Notes: generated by a model not told the origin, from the sequence alone. A DNA stretch of 64,000 nt from Thalassomonas sp. RHCl1 (GCF_947387555.1 NZ_CANDNZ010000010.1:62001-126000); one strand, 5' to 3'. Numbered from the stretch's first letter, positions 50,834-61,245 are shown. Numbers and translations are program-made.

Positions 50834-50892
50834 CAGCCTTAGCTTGCTCACCATAGTTTGCCCGCGAGACAAAATATTCGGGAAGAGAGTGT

Positions 50893-50932
50893 TAAAGCAT
50901 AATTTCAGGATACCCGAGCATTATGCTTTAAA
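50893..50932. terminator. Convergent hairpin, possible terminator
   Basis: Inverted repeat AAAGCATAAT / ATTATGCTTT with a loop of about 18 bases lies between the regulator and dsbC. Poor T-tract, AT-rich stem. Confidence 0.45.
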
Positions 50933-50976
50933 CGACAGGACACAGAAACACCCCGTCCGGCAGTTAAGCCAAAGGA

Positions 50977-51717
50977 TTAGCCTTTTTCAGCCAACTGTGC
51001 GATTTCAGCTCTTTTCAGCAAGGCCAGTAAATCTTCGGGGTTGCGGTAGCCGGGTAATAACATGCCGTTTTCCAGTACGATCGTCGGCGTACTGTCAACA
51101 CCGGAGCGTACGCCAAACTGATAATGCTCTTCTATCGGCGCCTGACACAAAGGTTGCTGCTCGGCTTTGCTGCCCCCCGCCTGCATCGCCGTCATCGCCG
51201 ACTGCTGATCTTTGGCGCACCAGACACTGGCTAAATCCTGAAAAGCCGGTGAGCGCTGACCGCCCCTTGGAAAAGCAAGATATTGCACAGTGATGCCGAG
51301 GTCATTATACCCTTGCATCTCCTGATGCAATTTACCGCAATAACCACAGCTGGTATCGGTGAAAACAGAAATACGGTACTTTTCATCTTTTGCCGGGAAA
51401 GTCACTAAGCCGGACTCAAGCTTATTGATACCGGCGACCCTGAGCTGGGATAACTTCTGCTCGGTTAAATTAACCGGTCTGTCAGATTCGATATTGAACA
51501 AATTCCCCTGCAGCAACTGTTTGCCGTCATTGGAGACATAAAACAGCCCTTGCCCGGTGACAACCTGCATAAAACCGGGAATGGTAGACTCACTGACTTC
51601 TTCTACCTGCAAATTCATCGCCGCCAGGCGCTGCGTGGCAAACTCGGATAAGTTTGCCGCCAAAGCGTTACCCGTTAAAAAAACCGATAACAGTAATGCT
51701 AGTTTTTCCATACGCAT
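50977..51717 (-). CDS. dsbC: Thiol:disulfide interchange protein DsbC
   Basis: Periplasmic disulfide isomerase of 246 residues. A signal peptide ends NALAAN, then the dimerisation domain and the thioredoxin domain with CGYC (Cys124-Cys127) in VFTDTSCGYCGKLH; a second Cys pair is at VWCAKD and PLCQAP, and the cis-Pro loop is DSTPTIVLENG. AAGGAGAAAAGAAA precedes the ATG at 51717. It adds an isomerase to the neighbouring redox group. Confidence 0.94.
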   Translation of the reverse strand: MRMEKLALLLSVFLTGNALAANLSEFATQRLAAMNLQVEEVSESTIPGFMQVVTGQGLFYVSNDGKQLLQGNLFNIESDRPVNLTEQKLSQLRVAGINKLESGLVTFPAKDEKYRISVFTDTSCGYCGKLHQEMQGYNDLGITVQYLAFPRGGQRSPAFQDLASVWCAKDQQSAMTAMQAGGSKAEQQPLCQAPIEEHYQFGVRSGVDSTPTIVLENGMLLPGYRNPEDLLALLKRAEIAQLAEKG

Positions 51718-51953
51718 TTTCTTTTCTCCTTGTTGTTATAAGCTGGAATTCGTGACAATAATCCGGAGTATACCCGATATCTGGCCGGGAAAGGCAGCTT
51801 TATCAATTACATTTATTTTACAAAATATGTCTAAATATAAATCAATGAACGAAACAGGATGCAATCAAGGAAAAATAAGGGGAAAGGCAGGATTGGCAAG
51901 AGCAAGCCCAAATAGCTGAAACACTGCCAGGGCTTGCTTAAAGAGTAATAAAC

Positions 51954-53876
51954 TTAAAACTTAAAACGCGACACCAGCTCGTTTAACTGCAGCGCCATAT
52001 CCCTGAGATTGCCGCAATCATCGGAGGTTTGCTTAACCACCTCACTGTTTTCCCGGGAAATATCGGCAATCGCGGTAACATGGGGATTAATTTCCCCCAC
52101 CACCTTAGACTGCTCTCCGGTTGCCGTCGCTATCTGCAGGTTCATATCATTCATCACGGTAATGTTGTCCGCTATGCTGTGAATATGATCACCGGAATAA
52201 CTGGCTTCCTGCTGGCTGTTGCCGCTAAGCTCGGTACTTTGGGCAATGGCATTGACCACCTCACGGGTTTTTGTCTGCAGCTTCTCGATAATGGTGCGGA
52301 TTTCTTCGGTAGACTGGTGGCTGCGTGACGCCAGGGTTCTGACCTCATCCGCCACCACGGCAAAACCCCGCCCCTGCTCGCCGGCACGGGCCGCTTCGAT
52401 GGCGGCATTTAACGCCAATAGGTTAGTTTGCTCGGATACGCTGCGGATCACTTCCAGCACGGTATCGATAGAGTTGGCATCTTCCGCCAGCTGGCTGATG
52501 GTGGCGCTGGTATTTTGTAACTGCTCACTCATCTCGGTAACACTGGAAATAGTCTGCTGCACCGAATCGCTGCCCTGCTGCACCGCGCTATCGGCAGTCT
52601 GGGCATTTTCCGCGGCATTATTGGCACTGGCGGCAATCTCTTCTGCGGTCATGCCCATTTCATGCATGGCGGTAGCAATTTGTTCGATTTTCCCCACCTG
52701 CTCGACAATATCCGACTCCATGGTTTTTGCCTGGTTATCGATACGCTCAATAGCACTATAAAGTTCGTTGCCTGTACTTGAAACCCGCTGCAACAACTCG
52801 GCTAAATAGGTCACAAACTGGTTATAACCTTTGGCCATACGCCCGGCTTCATCATGGCGGCTGTCATCCAGGCGCTGGGTTAAATCGCCGCCGCCTTTGC
52901 CTATTTGCTCCAGCATTTCAGCCAGCTGGCCAAACGGCGCAATCAAACGGTGAATAACCCCGGCGCTGATCACCACGGAAATCACCGCGATCACCAGCCC
53001 CATCACGACCAGGGACCAGGTCACTTCATCCAGGGCACCGAACACTTCTTCGGTAGGCACCTCGGCAATCAGGTGCCAGCCGATGGCGGGAATATAACGG
53101 CTGGCCACCAACATCTCGACGCCATTATTTTCATATTCGGTGGCGGCAAAATCCGTTTTAGTCAATAAAGCACCGGCATCTTCCACCCCTAAACTGGTGA
53201 TATTTTTACCGATATACTTGGTATTGGGATGGAGTTTAATCACCCCTTTTTCATCGGCTAAAAAGATCAGTCCCTGTTCGCCGATACGGTACTGGCGGAT
53301 ACTCTGGGACATATTTTCCAACGACAAACCAACCCCGGCAACGGCGCTGGGACTGCCGTCGACCTTCATCAGGTAATTAATAAACAAGGTCGGGATCTGG
53401 GTCGCTTCATCAATATCCAGACTGAGTTCATATTGCTGTCCGCTGCGCATAAAGCCGTAAAACCACTGATCTTTATCGCTATCTTTTGACAGGGTTTTAA
53501 ATAAACCGTCCGGGGTAAAATACTGCCCGGTTCTGGCGGAGACATAAAAAGCGGTAATGGAATTAAATTCATTCTTAATCTGGGTCAGATAATCGGCGAC
53601 TTTGCCATGTTCGGCTTCATTTTCGCCGCTGCGGATAAATTGCTGGTAATCACTGTTAGTGGCCATGACCTGTGATACCGTGATCGGCAATAGCAACTGG
53701 GCATCGAGTTTGTTGGCAACTTCCCCCAGCGCGGCAGGTAATTCACGCTCCAAAGTCCCTTCAAGAATAATCGAATGGCTGGATCTGAGCGCAAAAACAC
53801 TGACAAAAAGGATTGCCAGCACCATGAAAATTAAAGTGGTTAATACAACTTTACGGCGAATATTTAATTGGAGCAT
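51954..53876 (-). CDS. Methyl-accepting chemotaxis protein with dCache-type sensor
   Basis: Membrane chemoreceptor of 640 residues. Helix 1 is [21 protein letters not shown] near residue 10, then a 250-residue periplasmic sensor with a double-PAS pattern ([37 protein letters not shown]), helix 2 near 290, a HAMP region ([16 protein letters not shown]) and the signalling domain with [23 protein letters not shown] at 53876 follows AAGGAAAACTGTC. The dCache type often binds amino acids; ligand unknown. Confidence 0.93.
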   Translation of the reverse strand: MLQLNIRRKVVLTTLIFMVLAILFVSVFALRSSHSIILEGTLERELPAALGEVANKLDAQLLLPITVSQVMATNSDYQQFIRSGENEAEHGKVADYLTQIKNEFNSITAFYVSARTGQYFTPDGLFKTLSKDSDKDQWFYGFMRSGQQYELSLDIDEATQIPTLFINYLMKVDGSPSAVAGVGLSLENMSQSIRQYRIGEQGLIFLADEKGVIKLHPNTKYIGKNITSLGVEDAGALLTKTDFAATEYENNGVEMLVASRYIPAIGWHLIAEVPTEEVFGALDEVTWSLVVMGLVIAVISVVISAGVIHRLIAPFGQLAEMLEQIGKGGGDLTQRLDDSRHDEAGRMAKGYNQFVTYLAELLQRVSSTGNELYSAIERIDNQAKTMESDIVEQVGKIEQIATAMHEMGMTAEEIAASANNAAENAQTADSAVQQGSDSVQQTISSVTEMSEQLQNTSATISQLAEDANSIDTVLEVIRSVSEQTNLLALNAAIEAARAGEQGRGFAVVADEVRTLASRSHQSTEEIRTIIEKLQTKTREVVNAIAQSTELSGNSQQEASYSGDHIHSIADNITVMNDMNLQIATATGEQSKVVGEINPHVTAIADISRENSEVVKQTSDDCGNLRDMALQLNELVSRFKF

Positions 53877-53966
53877 GACAGTTTTCCTTACATCCCTAAC
53901 AGCATAATGATGATTGCCGATCCTGTCGGCAATCATGGCTACAACTAACAGGTAGCAGAACTGATC

Positions 53967-54671
53967 TTAGAAGTGATATTTAACCAGTAAGTTAACATTT
54001 CTTTCATCAACGCCCTGGACACCAAATTTATTGTTCCAGTACACGTACTCGACCCCGAAATAAAGTTTTGATGTCAGGCCAAGCTGTGGCGCAACGTCAT
54101 ATTTTAACTGGGACGTCATATTAAAGCTGGTGGCAAGTTCATCATTGCTTGAGGCATAATCAATAAAACCGTCAAAATAAAGCGCCCCCAGCGGCAAGCC
54201 CCACACCAGGGTGGTTTGATAGTTATCGTCGCCTAATTCATTTTCTCTGTGGTAAACATTGGCCTGGAAAAAATCAAAGCCGGGAATTTTGATGTCTGAG
54301 CCAAACCCCGCCAGGTAGTTGGTAAAACTAAAACCCTCTCCTCCTTTGGGGGAAACCGAGTCCATTTCCACCATACCGGCAAGGTAAAGGCTGGTGACCA
54401 CACCGTTATCCAGATCAGTAAGCTTATAACGGGGCTGCCACTCGGCATAGGTTTCATTATCACCGTTATCGGATTCCAGGCGGTCAACAAACAAAAAGCT
54501 GTCGCCCCAGGTGGTGCCGGCAACATGTTCAAAGGTATATACCTTTCTATGTTCATCCCCTAACTCATAATTACTGCCATTCAAATAAGTTAAGCTAAAA
54601 TCTGACCAGTTGGTCTTAGCCTGGGCATTGGCCCCCACAAACAAGCATAAAAATAACGGTAAATATTTCAT
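53967..54671 (-). CDS. Tsx-like outer-membrane channel
   Basis: A 234-residue exported protein. A signal peptide ends ANAQAK, followed by a beta-barrel that begins NWSDFSLTYLNGSNY and ends VNLLVKYHF, resembling the nucleoside-specific channel Tsx family (WGDSFLFVDRLESD, YAEWQPRYKL). ATG at 54671. Transports nucleosides in characterised members; not shown here. Confidence 0.8.
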   Translation of the reverse strand: MKYLPLFLCLFVGANAQAKTNWSDFSLTYLNGSNYELGDEHRKVYTFEHVAGTTWGDSFLFVDRLESDNGDNETYAEWQPRYKLTDLDNGVVTSLYLAGMVEMDSVSPKGGEGFSFTNYLAGFGSDIKIPGFDFFQANVYHRENELGDDNYQTTLVWGLPLGALYFDGFIDYASSNDELATSFNMTSQLKYDVAPQLGLTSKLYFGVEYVYWNNKFGVQGVDERNVNLLVKYHF

Positions 54672-54954
54672 CAAAAATCCTCAAAGGTAGGTAATAAAAA
54701 AGTTGTTTAATTCGTTCCCTGATTAACAGGCTAACTTAAGGCCATAATAATTAGTGACTTAGCCAAGTTATATTTTATTTTACGATACAACAACACTAAA
54801 ACCTGCAAATTTTCCAACAATAACAACAATTTTATCCAAGCAATCATTTCCTATAACATAGCATTAATTATTAAATAACAATTTAGATAACTGATGCTGC
54901 TTCTTATCTATCGACAATTCCGGCAATAAACTTGAGAAAATTGTTTTTATTATT
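54672..54954. other. AT-rich spacer
   Basis: 283 bases, very AT-rich, between two minus-strand genes. No gene, hairpin or repeat recognised; presumably the promoter of the Tsx-like gene. Confidence 0.4.
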
Positions 54955-55311
54955 CTATGCCTTGCCCTTTTTTTGCTGACAGATCTCCAGCATCCTGCGG
55001 TTATATTCCGCCATAAAGGCAAACTTTTTTTTCATCTCCCCCCTTTGCTTTTCCTGCTTGATCACATCCCCCGTGCCCTTCATCGGTTTATGGCCGCACA
55101 ATGCCAGCGCTTTTTTTCGCCCGGCGCCGCTGATCCCCGGTAATACCAGGCTACGTCCGGTACTGGCATATAAGCGAAAATCCTGATTTTTCAGCGCCTG
55201 TTCTATCGCCTGCGCCACGTTACTTTGTGCTTTTTCCACCGGCCCCGCCACATTACTTTTGCTGCACCCGGATAACAATCCAACGAAAAGAATCACTATC
55301 AACGATTTCAT
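54955..55311 (-). CDS. Small lipoprotein
   Basis: A 118-residue protein with lipobox LLSGC at residues 12-16. The mature part is helical and basic (GVKKA-type stretches such as GAGRKKALALCGHKPMKGTG and MKKKFAFMAEYNRRM), with two Cys. It overlaps the stop of the metalloprotease gene by ATGA, so the two are coupled. No family recognised; might act as an accessory to the protease. Confidence 0.7.
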   Translation of the reverse strand: MKSLIVILFVGLLSGCSKSNVAGPVEKAQSNVAQAIEQALKNQDFRLYASTGRSLVLPGISGAGRKKALALCGHKPMKGTGDVIKQEKQRGEMKKKFAFMAEYNRRMLEICQQKKGKA

Positions 55312-57911
55312 TCAGCCCCCGCTCTCAAGCTCCTGAGATTTAGTAAAGCAAGTAAAAACAATAACCAGGCAGCAGCCCCTCCCGAAGAGCCGCCACCGCC
55401 GCTACTGGCCGCACTGACACTTATGGTGACATTTGCCGAGGCCTGGGCTCCTGCCGAGTCACTCAAGGTATAAGTTAAGCTATCAGTGCCGGTAAAATCA
55501 GCAACGGGCGAATAACTCAATTTATTATCTACAATGCTGACCGAGCCGCTGCCACTGTAAACAAAACTATCAAGGGACAAGCTGTCGCCGCTGTCGCTAT
55601 CTTTGTCATTGGCGAGCACATCCAGTGCATTGGCGCTGCTGTCTTCGTTGACGGTATAACTGTCATCATTGCCCTCGGGGGCATCATTGACCTCAGTGAC
55701 CGAGATGGTTGCAGTAAATGTTTCGCTGTCGATATTACCCCTCGAAGCGATCACACCGACACTGAGTTCGCCGCTATAGTCGGCATCGGGCAACACCTTG
55801 TTTCCTTCAACACTATAATTTTCTCCTTCCAGCACCCGGATACTGTCGGCACTGAGTCCGCCATAGGTAAAATGCGCTGTCGTCAAAGTAATGTTGCCGT
55901 CTTCAATAATATTCAAAACCTCTTGTCCGACAATGATCAGCTCTTCTACGCTGTCGCTGATCTCCAGACTAAAATCCCCCGCGCTGATAGCAAAAAAGAT
56001 ATTATCAACACAAGAAACCCTTACCCGCCCCTGGCTTGAGTTAAGGTTGGGCACGACCACTTCCGCGCTGCCGTCATTGGCGGTATTTTCCAGTAAGGTG
56101 GTGAAGAAACTTGTCCCGCCGTCAACCGACAAATCAATGTTGACGACATCACAACTAATAGGTGCCTGCGAAGTCGATGCCGGATCCCAGCTCACCTGCT
56201 GGATACTCGTGGTCCACTGACTTGAGGCACCCGGTTCGGTCACAGCAAAAGCCTCTGAAGTATCAATAACATTGACCGTCATGCTGTCGGTGGATACCCC
56301 GCCGTTATCGTCGCGTACCACCAGGCGAAAATTCAGCTCCCGACTGGTAGTGGCATAAGTTTCACCTATCGTGGTTTCACCGTCGAGGACATCCGTTAAC
56401 CGCGGAAAAGTGCGGCTGCTGTCCGAAACCGGCGACCAGGCCCGAAACAACGGCCTTTGCCCGTCATCCACCATCTGATTAACATTGCTGCTGGCAGAGC
56501 CGAGATCATATTGCTCCCAGCTGTAACTCAGGCTGTCACCACTATCCTCATCACTGGCACTGCCTTTAAGGATGAAAGGGGTTTGCGCCGGTATGCTGTA
56601 ATCCGCTCCGGCATCGGCAACCGGATCATTATTGGTCAGCACTTCATCAGTACCGCAGTTGCTGCCAACCCCGGAAGTGATAAAGGCAGAGATCTGGCTG
56701 ATAGAATGGGTATGAAAATAGGCATCTGAGTTAGATTGCAGATTCTGGTTAGTGCAAATACCGGCATAACCCATAATGGTAGAGGCACTGCCGGGCTCAT
56801 AGGCGGCATCGGCTTCACGGTTATCATCACAGGAACCGGCCAGGCCGTTAAAGGTATGATCCGCCCTGAACTGATGACCGATTTCATGGGCGACAAAATC
56901 AATATAAAAGGCATCTCCCTCGGGGGAAGGACTGCCGGTAATGCCGTCGCCTTTACGCGAACCGTTACACACCACGCCGTAACCGGCCAGGCCGCCGCCA
57001 TCGGTATTAACCACATGGCCGATATCATAATTGTCACTGCCGATGGCCTCATCGATCACCGCGGTGTTTAAACCGCCGTCGAAACTGTCGTTGGCAAATG
57101 GATCGCTGGCGGCATCGGTGTAAATAATGGCGTCATTGCCCGCCACCAACTCCAGAGAGATCGCCAGATCCCGCTGGTAAACAACATTCAGGCGGTTGAC
57201 CAAAGTGACCAGGGCGGCCAGCGCCAATTCCTTGGTGCCGCCATGATACTGGGTATATTCACCGGTGGCAGAGATCGCCAGGCGGTAGGTTCTCATCCGG
57301 GTTTGTGCCTGCAGGATCTGGTTTTCACGGTTTAAAAGTGCAAGTTTTGCACTTGTTTGCCCCGGCTCTTTTTTCGGAGAAAAACGGGGCATCTGCCCGG
57401 CGGCGGGTATTTGCCTGTTTTTATGGCTATAGCTGACATAACGCTCATCTCCCGGCAGGCTATTGTTTCCCTGAGGATCGATATAAACCGTCTCCCCCTC
57501 ATAACGAAACATACCGTAAAATCCCCGGGGACTGATATCAAAGCGGCCATGATTGGCAGGCTTATCAATCTGATAGCCGCTAAAGGTACGGATAGCCGGA
57601 TATTTTTCCAACAGGCCGGGCGCCGTCACCCGGGACGGAGTTAAGCGAAAATCCGCTTGCAAACCGTCGGGTAAAGGCAAAGTGATCACTATATCTTGCC
57701 GCCCGCTCAGTAATAATTGCCTTAACGGGACAATATCGGCTTTGAGCTGCCGGCTTTTGCCGGACGCAGAGGAAAATAGACTGGCTGTCGGGGTATCTGT
57801 CCACTGAGAAAATTGACTCACAGCACGGCTTTCATCACCGGCAAAGCTTGAAAAAACGGTAAACAGCCAAACGCCAATGGTTGCTAGCACCTTATTGGTA
57901 TTATTATTCAT
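55308..57911 (-). CDS. Secreted metzincin metalloprotease with GlyGly-CTERM sorting tail
   Basis: A 867-residue exported zinc protease. A signal peptide is followed by a propeptide-like region (about 25-190) and a catalytic domain with HEIGHQFRADH (His342, Glu343, His346, His352) and a Met-turn IMGYAG, as in reprolysin-like M12B peptidases. Two PKD- or Ig-like regions and a cadherin-like segment (NEDSSANALDVLANDKDSD) follow. The end is SSGGGGSSGGAAAWLLFLLALLNLRSLRAG, the GlyGly-CTERM pattern that rhombosortase processes. The rhombosortase itself is not in the window. Confidence 0.9.
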   Translation of the reverse strand: MNNNTNKVLATIGVWLFTVFSSFAGDESRAVSQFSQWTDTPTASLFSSASGKSRQLKADIVPLRQLLLSGRQDIVITLPLPDGLQADFRLTPSRVTAPGLLEKYPAIRTFSGYQIDKPANHGRFDISPRGFYGMFRYEGETVYIDPQGNNSLPGDERYVSYSHKNRQIPAAGQMPRFSPKKEPGQTSAKLALLNRENQILQAQTRMRTYRLAISATGEYTQYHGGTKELALAALVTLVNRLNVVYQRDLAISLELVAGNDAIIYTDAASDPFANDSFDGGLNTAVIDEAIGSDNYDIGHVVNTDGGGLAGYGVVCNGSRKGDGITGSPSPEGDAFYIDFVAHEIGHQFRADHTFNGLAGSCDDNREADAAYEPGSASTIMGYAGICTNQNLQSNSDAYFHTHSISQISAFITSGVGSNCGTDEVLTNNDPVADAGADYSIPAQTPFILKGSASDEDSGDSLSYSWEQYDLGSASSNVNQMVDDGQRPLFRAWSPVSDSSRTFPRLTDVLDGETTIGETYATTSRELNFRLVVRDDNGGVSTDSMTVNVIDTSEAFAVTEPGASSQWTTSIQQVSWDPASTSQAPISCDVVNIDLSVDGGTSFFTTLLENTANDGSAEVVVPNLNSSQGRVRVSCVDNIFFAISAGDFSLEISDSVEELIIVGQEVLNIIEDGNITLTTAHFTYGGLSADSIRVLEGENYSVEGNKVLPDADYSGELSVGVIASRGNIDSETFTATISVTEVNDAPEGNDDSYTVNEDSSANALDVLANDKDSDSGDSLSLDSFVYSGSGSVSIVDNKLSYSPVADFTGTDSLTYTLSDSAGAQASANVTISVSAASSGGGGSSGGAAAWLLFLLALLNLRSLRAGAE

Positions 57912-58395
57912 CTACTGAATCGTCCCTATTAATGATAACTTTCACTATAGTTGCTAGTTATTAGGAATACCATTTCACCAGCTAAAACAAAACCTTAAAT
58001 TACGGTTTTACGAAAATTCCGATAATCCCCCGCCCCGGCAATAATTACCGGCCGAAAACCTGTATAAATTTTCATCCGAAAAATATCAGCCAGGAAAAAA
58101 ATTCAGCCCGTTTTTTTCCGGCAATCAAACAAGGGGTCAAAAAATAAAATTTCTTCACCTTCCGCCACTGATGAACTGGCCAGCCATTAGAGTGAATACT
58201 TAATACATACGCTCAAATAACAACCCACAACAGATCAAAAAACAAACAAGATTTCCCTTGTTGTTGCCATTTATTAATGCTAAAAATCTCTAGCACCACA
58301 GGTAAGAGGTTTGACCTCAAACCTGTGGCAAATATAAAAATAAAACATATAAAAACAAACAATTACAAATTATTGAAAATGCAACGAGGAAGACA
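57912..58395. other. Intergenic region before the hydrolase gene
   Basis: 484 bases without a gene. The 3' part holds a dyad CCACAGGT / ACCTGTGG (58298-58327) around a nested GAGGTTTGACCTC palindrome, and AT-rich sequence before the AACGAGGAAGACA site. The region must contain promoters of both divergent genes. Confidence 0.5.
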
Positions 58396-59253
58396 ATGTT
58401 GAAAAAAACAGCAGGAGCAATCATAGGTTGCCTACTGGCCTCCAGTCCGGTATACGCAACCCAGGGACTCGCCTTTGTCCACGGCACAGGCTCCCAGACC
58501 GACGCCTACAATGACTACTGGACCGGAGACTTTGTTAATTCTGTCAACAAGGGCTTAGCCGATGCCAGCAAATACACAGTGATCAACTGTGACTTTGACC
58601 AATACATGTGGGATGAAAAAGCCGCCGGCTGCCTGGCAGACCAGCTCAACAGCTTTATCAGCCAGCAAAATATCACCGACCTGGTCCTGATCACCCACTC
58701 CAACGGCGGCAATGTCGCCCGCTGGATTTTATCCAACCCCACCTACGACAGCCGCTATCCCGGCATCATCAACAAGGTCAGTAAAACCATCGCCCTTGCC
58801 CCTTCCAGCGGCGGCACCCCGCTCGCGGATGCGGCGATACAAGGCAATGTGTTTGAGTCCACCCTGGGCTGGTTATTGGGCTACGACTCGGATGCAGTCA
58901 TACAGCAACAGGAAAGCTGGATGGCTTATTACAACGATACCTGGCTTTACGGCACCAGCGGACGCCCGAGCCTGCCATCCACCTTTAAATCCGTGGTCGG
59001 CTCAGATGTCGACTCGGCCATCTGGGACAGCGACAGTTACTGCGGCGGTTACCAAAACCAGGTCGCACTGGAAACCACGCAAAACTGGCTGGATTCCTGC
59101 TCCGACGGCTTTTTAAACTGTTCTTCCCAAAGCGCCGCCGGCACCACCTGGTTTAAAGACAAAGACAAAACCGACGGCAGGGAGCCGCTCAGCCACCAGC
59201 AAAGCCGCCGCACCTGTTTTAGCCTGGACAAAATAATAAGAAACGATATCTAA
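58396..59253 (+). CDS. Exported alpha/beta-hydrolase (lipase-like)
   Basis: A 285-residue exported protein. Signal peptide ends PVYATQ. The alpha/beta-hydrolase core has oxyanion-type FVHGTGS at residues 27-33, the nucleophile Ser102 in LITHSNGGNVARW and a SSGGTPLADAA loop. Several Cys (about six) suggest disulfides. Substrate unknown. The next gene, 9 bases away, encodes an exported partner-like protein. Confidence 0.8.
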   Translation: MLKKTAGAIIGCLLASSPVYATQGLAFVHGTGSQTDAYNDYWTGDFVNSVNKGLADASKYTVINCDFDQYMWDEKAAGCLADQLNSFISQQNITDLVLITHSNGGNVARWILSNPTYDSRYPGIINKVSKTIALAPSSGGTPLADAAIQGNVFESTLGWLLGYDSDAVIQQQESWMAYYNDTWLYGTSGRPSLPSTFKSVVGSDVDSAIWDSDSYCGGYQNQVALETTQNWLDSCSDGFLNCSSQSAAGTTWFKDKDKTDGREPLSHQQSRRTCFSLDKIIRNDI

Positions 59254-59262
59254 GGGACAAAA

Positions 59263-60462
59263 ATGAAATTATCTAAATTAACCATCGGTCTGTTAAGTGC
59301 AACCAGCATCATGCTCTGTGGGCAACTGAGTGCTTCTTCCTTAGTAAAAATCGGCGACAGCGTAAAAACAACGGAACAAGACTTAGTCACCATCGCTTTA
59401 CCCGAGCACAAAGTAGAACAACAAGCAGTACATTACAGCCAGAGAATCAGCGCCGACAGCCAGCTGAAACTGGCGCCGCAGGCCTATAACAGCAGCAGTG
59501 ACGAATATTGGTTTGAAGTCAGCGGCAAAGAGCTCAATCGCGGCATAGCCGTGAGCGTCAGCCAACCGGGGGCGCTGATCCGTTTATCGGGCAAAAGAAG
59601 CACCGCCATTGATAGCGCCATGCAATCGATAGATCCGGCACACCTGGAGCTGAGCAAAGATAACAACAAGCTCAGCAGCCCTTTTAGCCAGTCGGTCACC
59701 CAAGAGCAGCTGGCAACGGCCAACATCTTCCCCAACTCCAGCGCGGTAAAATTAAACAAGACGCTGGGAGCAGGCAAGTTTAACCTCAGAGTGACCCAGG
59801 CCCTGGATAATAACCAGCGTTATATCATCAATGTCAAAGAAAAAGGCTCGGCCCATAAACTGCAAGTGGCCCTGCCCAAGCAAAGTTACCTAAGCGGTGA
59901 AACCCTGCACTTTAATGCCGGTATCTACCGCGATGACCAGGTATTAGCCGACAGCTCTCATCAGGCCTTCATTAAACTGCCTTCCGGTGAAAAGCAGCCG
60001 GTTAACTTGGCGGTAAAAGACGGTCAGTACCGGGTGGAAGTACCGCAGGGACTCGAAACGGCGCCGTTAGGAAAGTTATATGAATTGCACCTGAGCTCCC
60101 AGGCAACCGATAACGGCACCCGGATAAAACGCAACGGTAAAGTTGCTTTTGCCGTGGCCAGGCAAACCGCACAGCTGACAGGTGCAGTTGAGGTGCTTAA
60201 CGATCAGGCCCTGGTCGCCTTAGAAGTTGCCAGTGAAGGCCGCTACGAAGTCAGCGCCCTGGTTTCCGGTACCGACAGCCGCGGACAACTCACCCGGGTA
60301 ATGTTAAGCCGCTCCGCCTATTACCTCGAGCCCGGCAGCCATAAAGTCGCGCTCAACTTTGATACAACTATCCTGGCGGATGCCGGCGTTAAAGCCCCCT
60401 ACAAGGTGGAAAACCTGCGCCTGATGGATCAAAGCCGGATGGCACTCTTGGCCCAGCAATAA
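59263..60462 (+). CDS. Exported protein, possibly DUF4785-like
   Basis: A 399-residue exported protein. Signal peptide ends LSASSL. The body is beta-rich with three or more immunoglobulin-like parts (YWFEVSGKELNRGIAVSVSQPGALIRLS, SYLSGETLHFNAGIYRDD, KVALNFDTTILADAG). It resembles, by memory only, DUF4785 proteins found beside secreted hydrolases. The AAGGGACAAAA site and 9-base gap suggest translation with the hydrolase, so it may be a chaperone or binding partner for it. A terminator follows. Confidence 0.65.
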   Translation: MKLSKLTIGLLSATSIMLCGQLSASSLVKIGDSVKTTEQDLVTIALPEHKVEQQAVHYSQRISADSQLKLAPQAYNSSSDEYWFEVSGKELNRGIAVSVSQPGALIRLSGKRSTAIDSAMQSIDPAHLELSKDNNKLSSPFSQSVTQEQLATANIFPNSSAVKLNKTLGAGKFNLRVTQALDNNQRYIINVKEKGSAHKLQVALPKQSYLSGETLHFNAGIYRDDQVLADSSHQAFIKLPSGEKQPVNLAVKDGQYRVEVPQGLETAPLGKLYELHLSSQATDNGTRIKRNGKVAFAVARQTAQLTGAVEVLNDQALVALEVASEGRYEVSALVSGTDSRGQLTRVMLSRSAYYLEPGSHKVALNFDTTILADAGVKAPYKVENLRLMDQSRMALLAQQ

Positions 60463-60485
60463 GGACTAAGCCCTATCGAAAAAAT

Positions 60486-60513
60486 AACGGCTTAATGATT
60501 TAAGCCGTTTTTG
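60486..60513 (+). terminator. Intrinsic terminator of the hydrolase operon
   Basis: Stem ACGGCTTA / TAAGCCGT followed by TTTTT, 24 bases after the stop codon. Confidence 0.92.
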
Positions 60514-61245
60514 CTGATGGCAAAATGAAAACTTTTCATGATGCCATTCATCTCCTTATTTCCTCCCAATAAATCCCTTACACTTGCATTGGTAAAATAA
60601 GCCCAAAGTAATAAATGGTAATACCCCCAAAGCACTAAATAAGGTAGTGTGATGCTATCGCCTGGAAACGCTTTCCTTGTGTTTGAACACAAGGTGACGG
60701 GAGATAATTTAACCCCCCGGATTTATCACGGTTATCCCTCTGATTTACGGAAAGTTAGCACCTACAAACAAGCGAAATAAAGTCCCCGAGGGGCACTCCC
60801 GGTTCAGCCAGGCAATAATAAAATGAATTTTTCCTCAACAATACAGACTAAAAAGGAGGCAAACTTAATTAATTAAGCCCTCACCATTAATGGAAAAGCA
60901 GTAAAAAAAAATGAGTGATAAACAACAGGCTTACATGGCTAAAAGATGCAAATGAACGAAACCGGCATCATAGAAAATGACTCCCATAATAATGCCTGAT
61001 TTAACCATACATTAGACCGATTAATGCCCTTGGTTATCAATTAATTTAGACATTAGTTTTTGCAGTGCCGAATTGCAGTAGATGTATAACTTATAGTGAA
61101 CAACTAAAACAATAAACAAGGTGACATCAAACTCAACCTGTCTATTTGCAGTATTCAGTCAACTCCCGGCTAATCCCGGCGCCAAGTTACCCATCTGCTT
61201 CTGTTCGACGTCAATTTAATTGTAGTAATAAATGGAACCTTACTC
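60514..61245. other. Long intergenic region before the regulator
   Basis: 732 bases without a convincing gene. A 9-base dyad CCTTGTGTT-TG-AACACAAGG stands at 60675-60694. A 42-codon frame begins at 60652 but lacks support. An AAGGAGG at 60851 is not followed by a start codon. Likely regulator-binding and promoter region for the AAA+/AraC gene. Confidence 0.4.

Noticed and set aside
60652-60780. 42-codon plus-strand frame with a weak AAGG site
   Set aside because: It spans the palindrome at 60675, and composition gives no support; kept only as a remote possibility.
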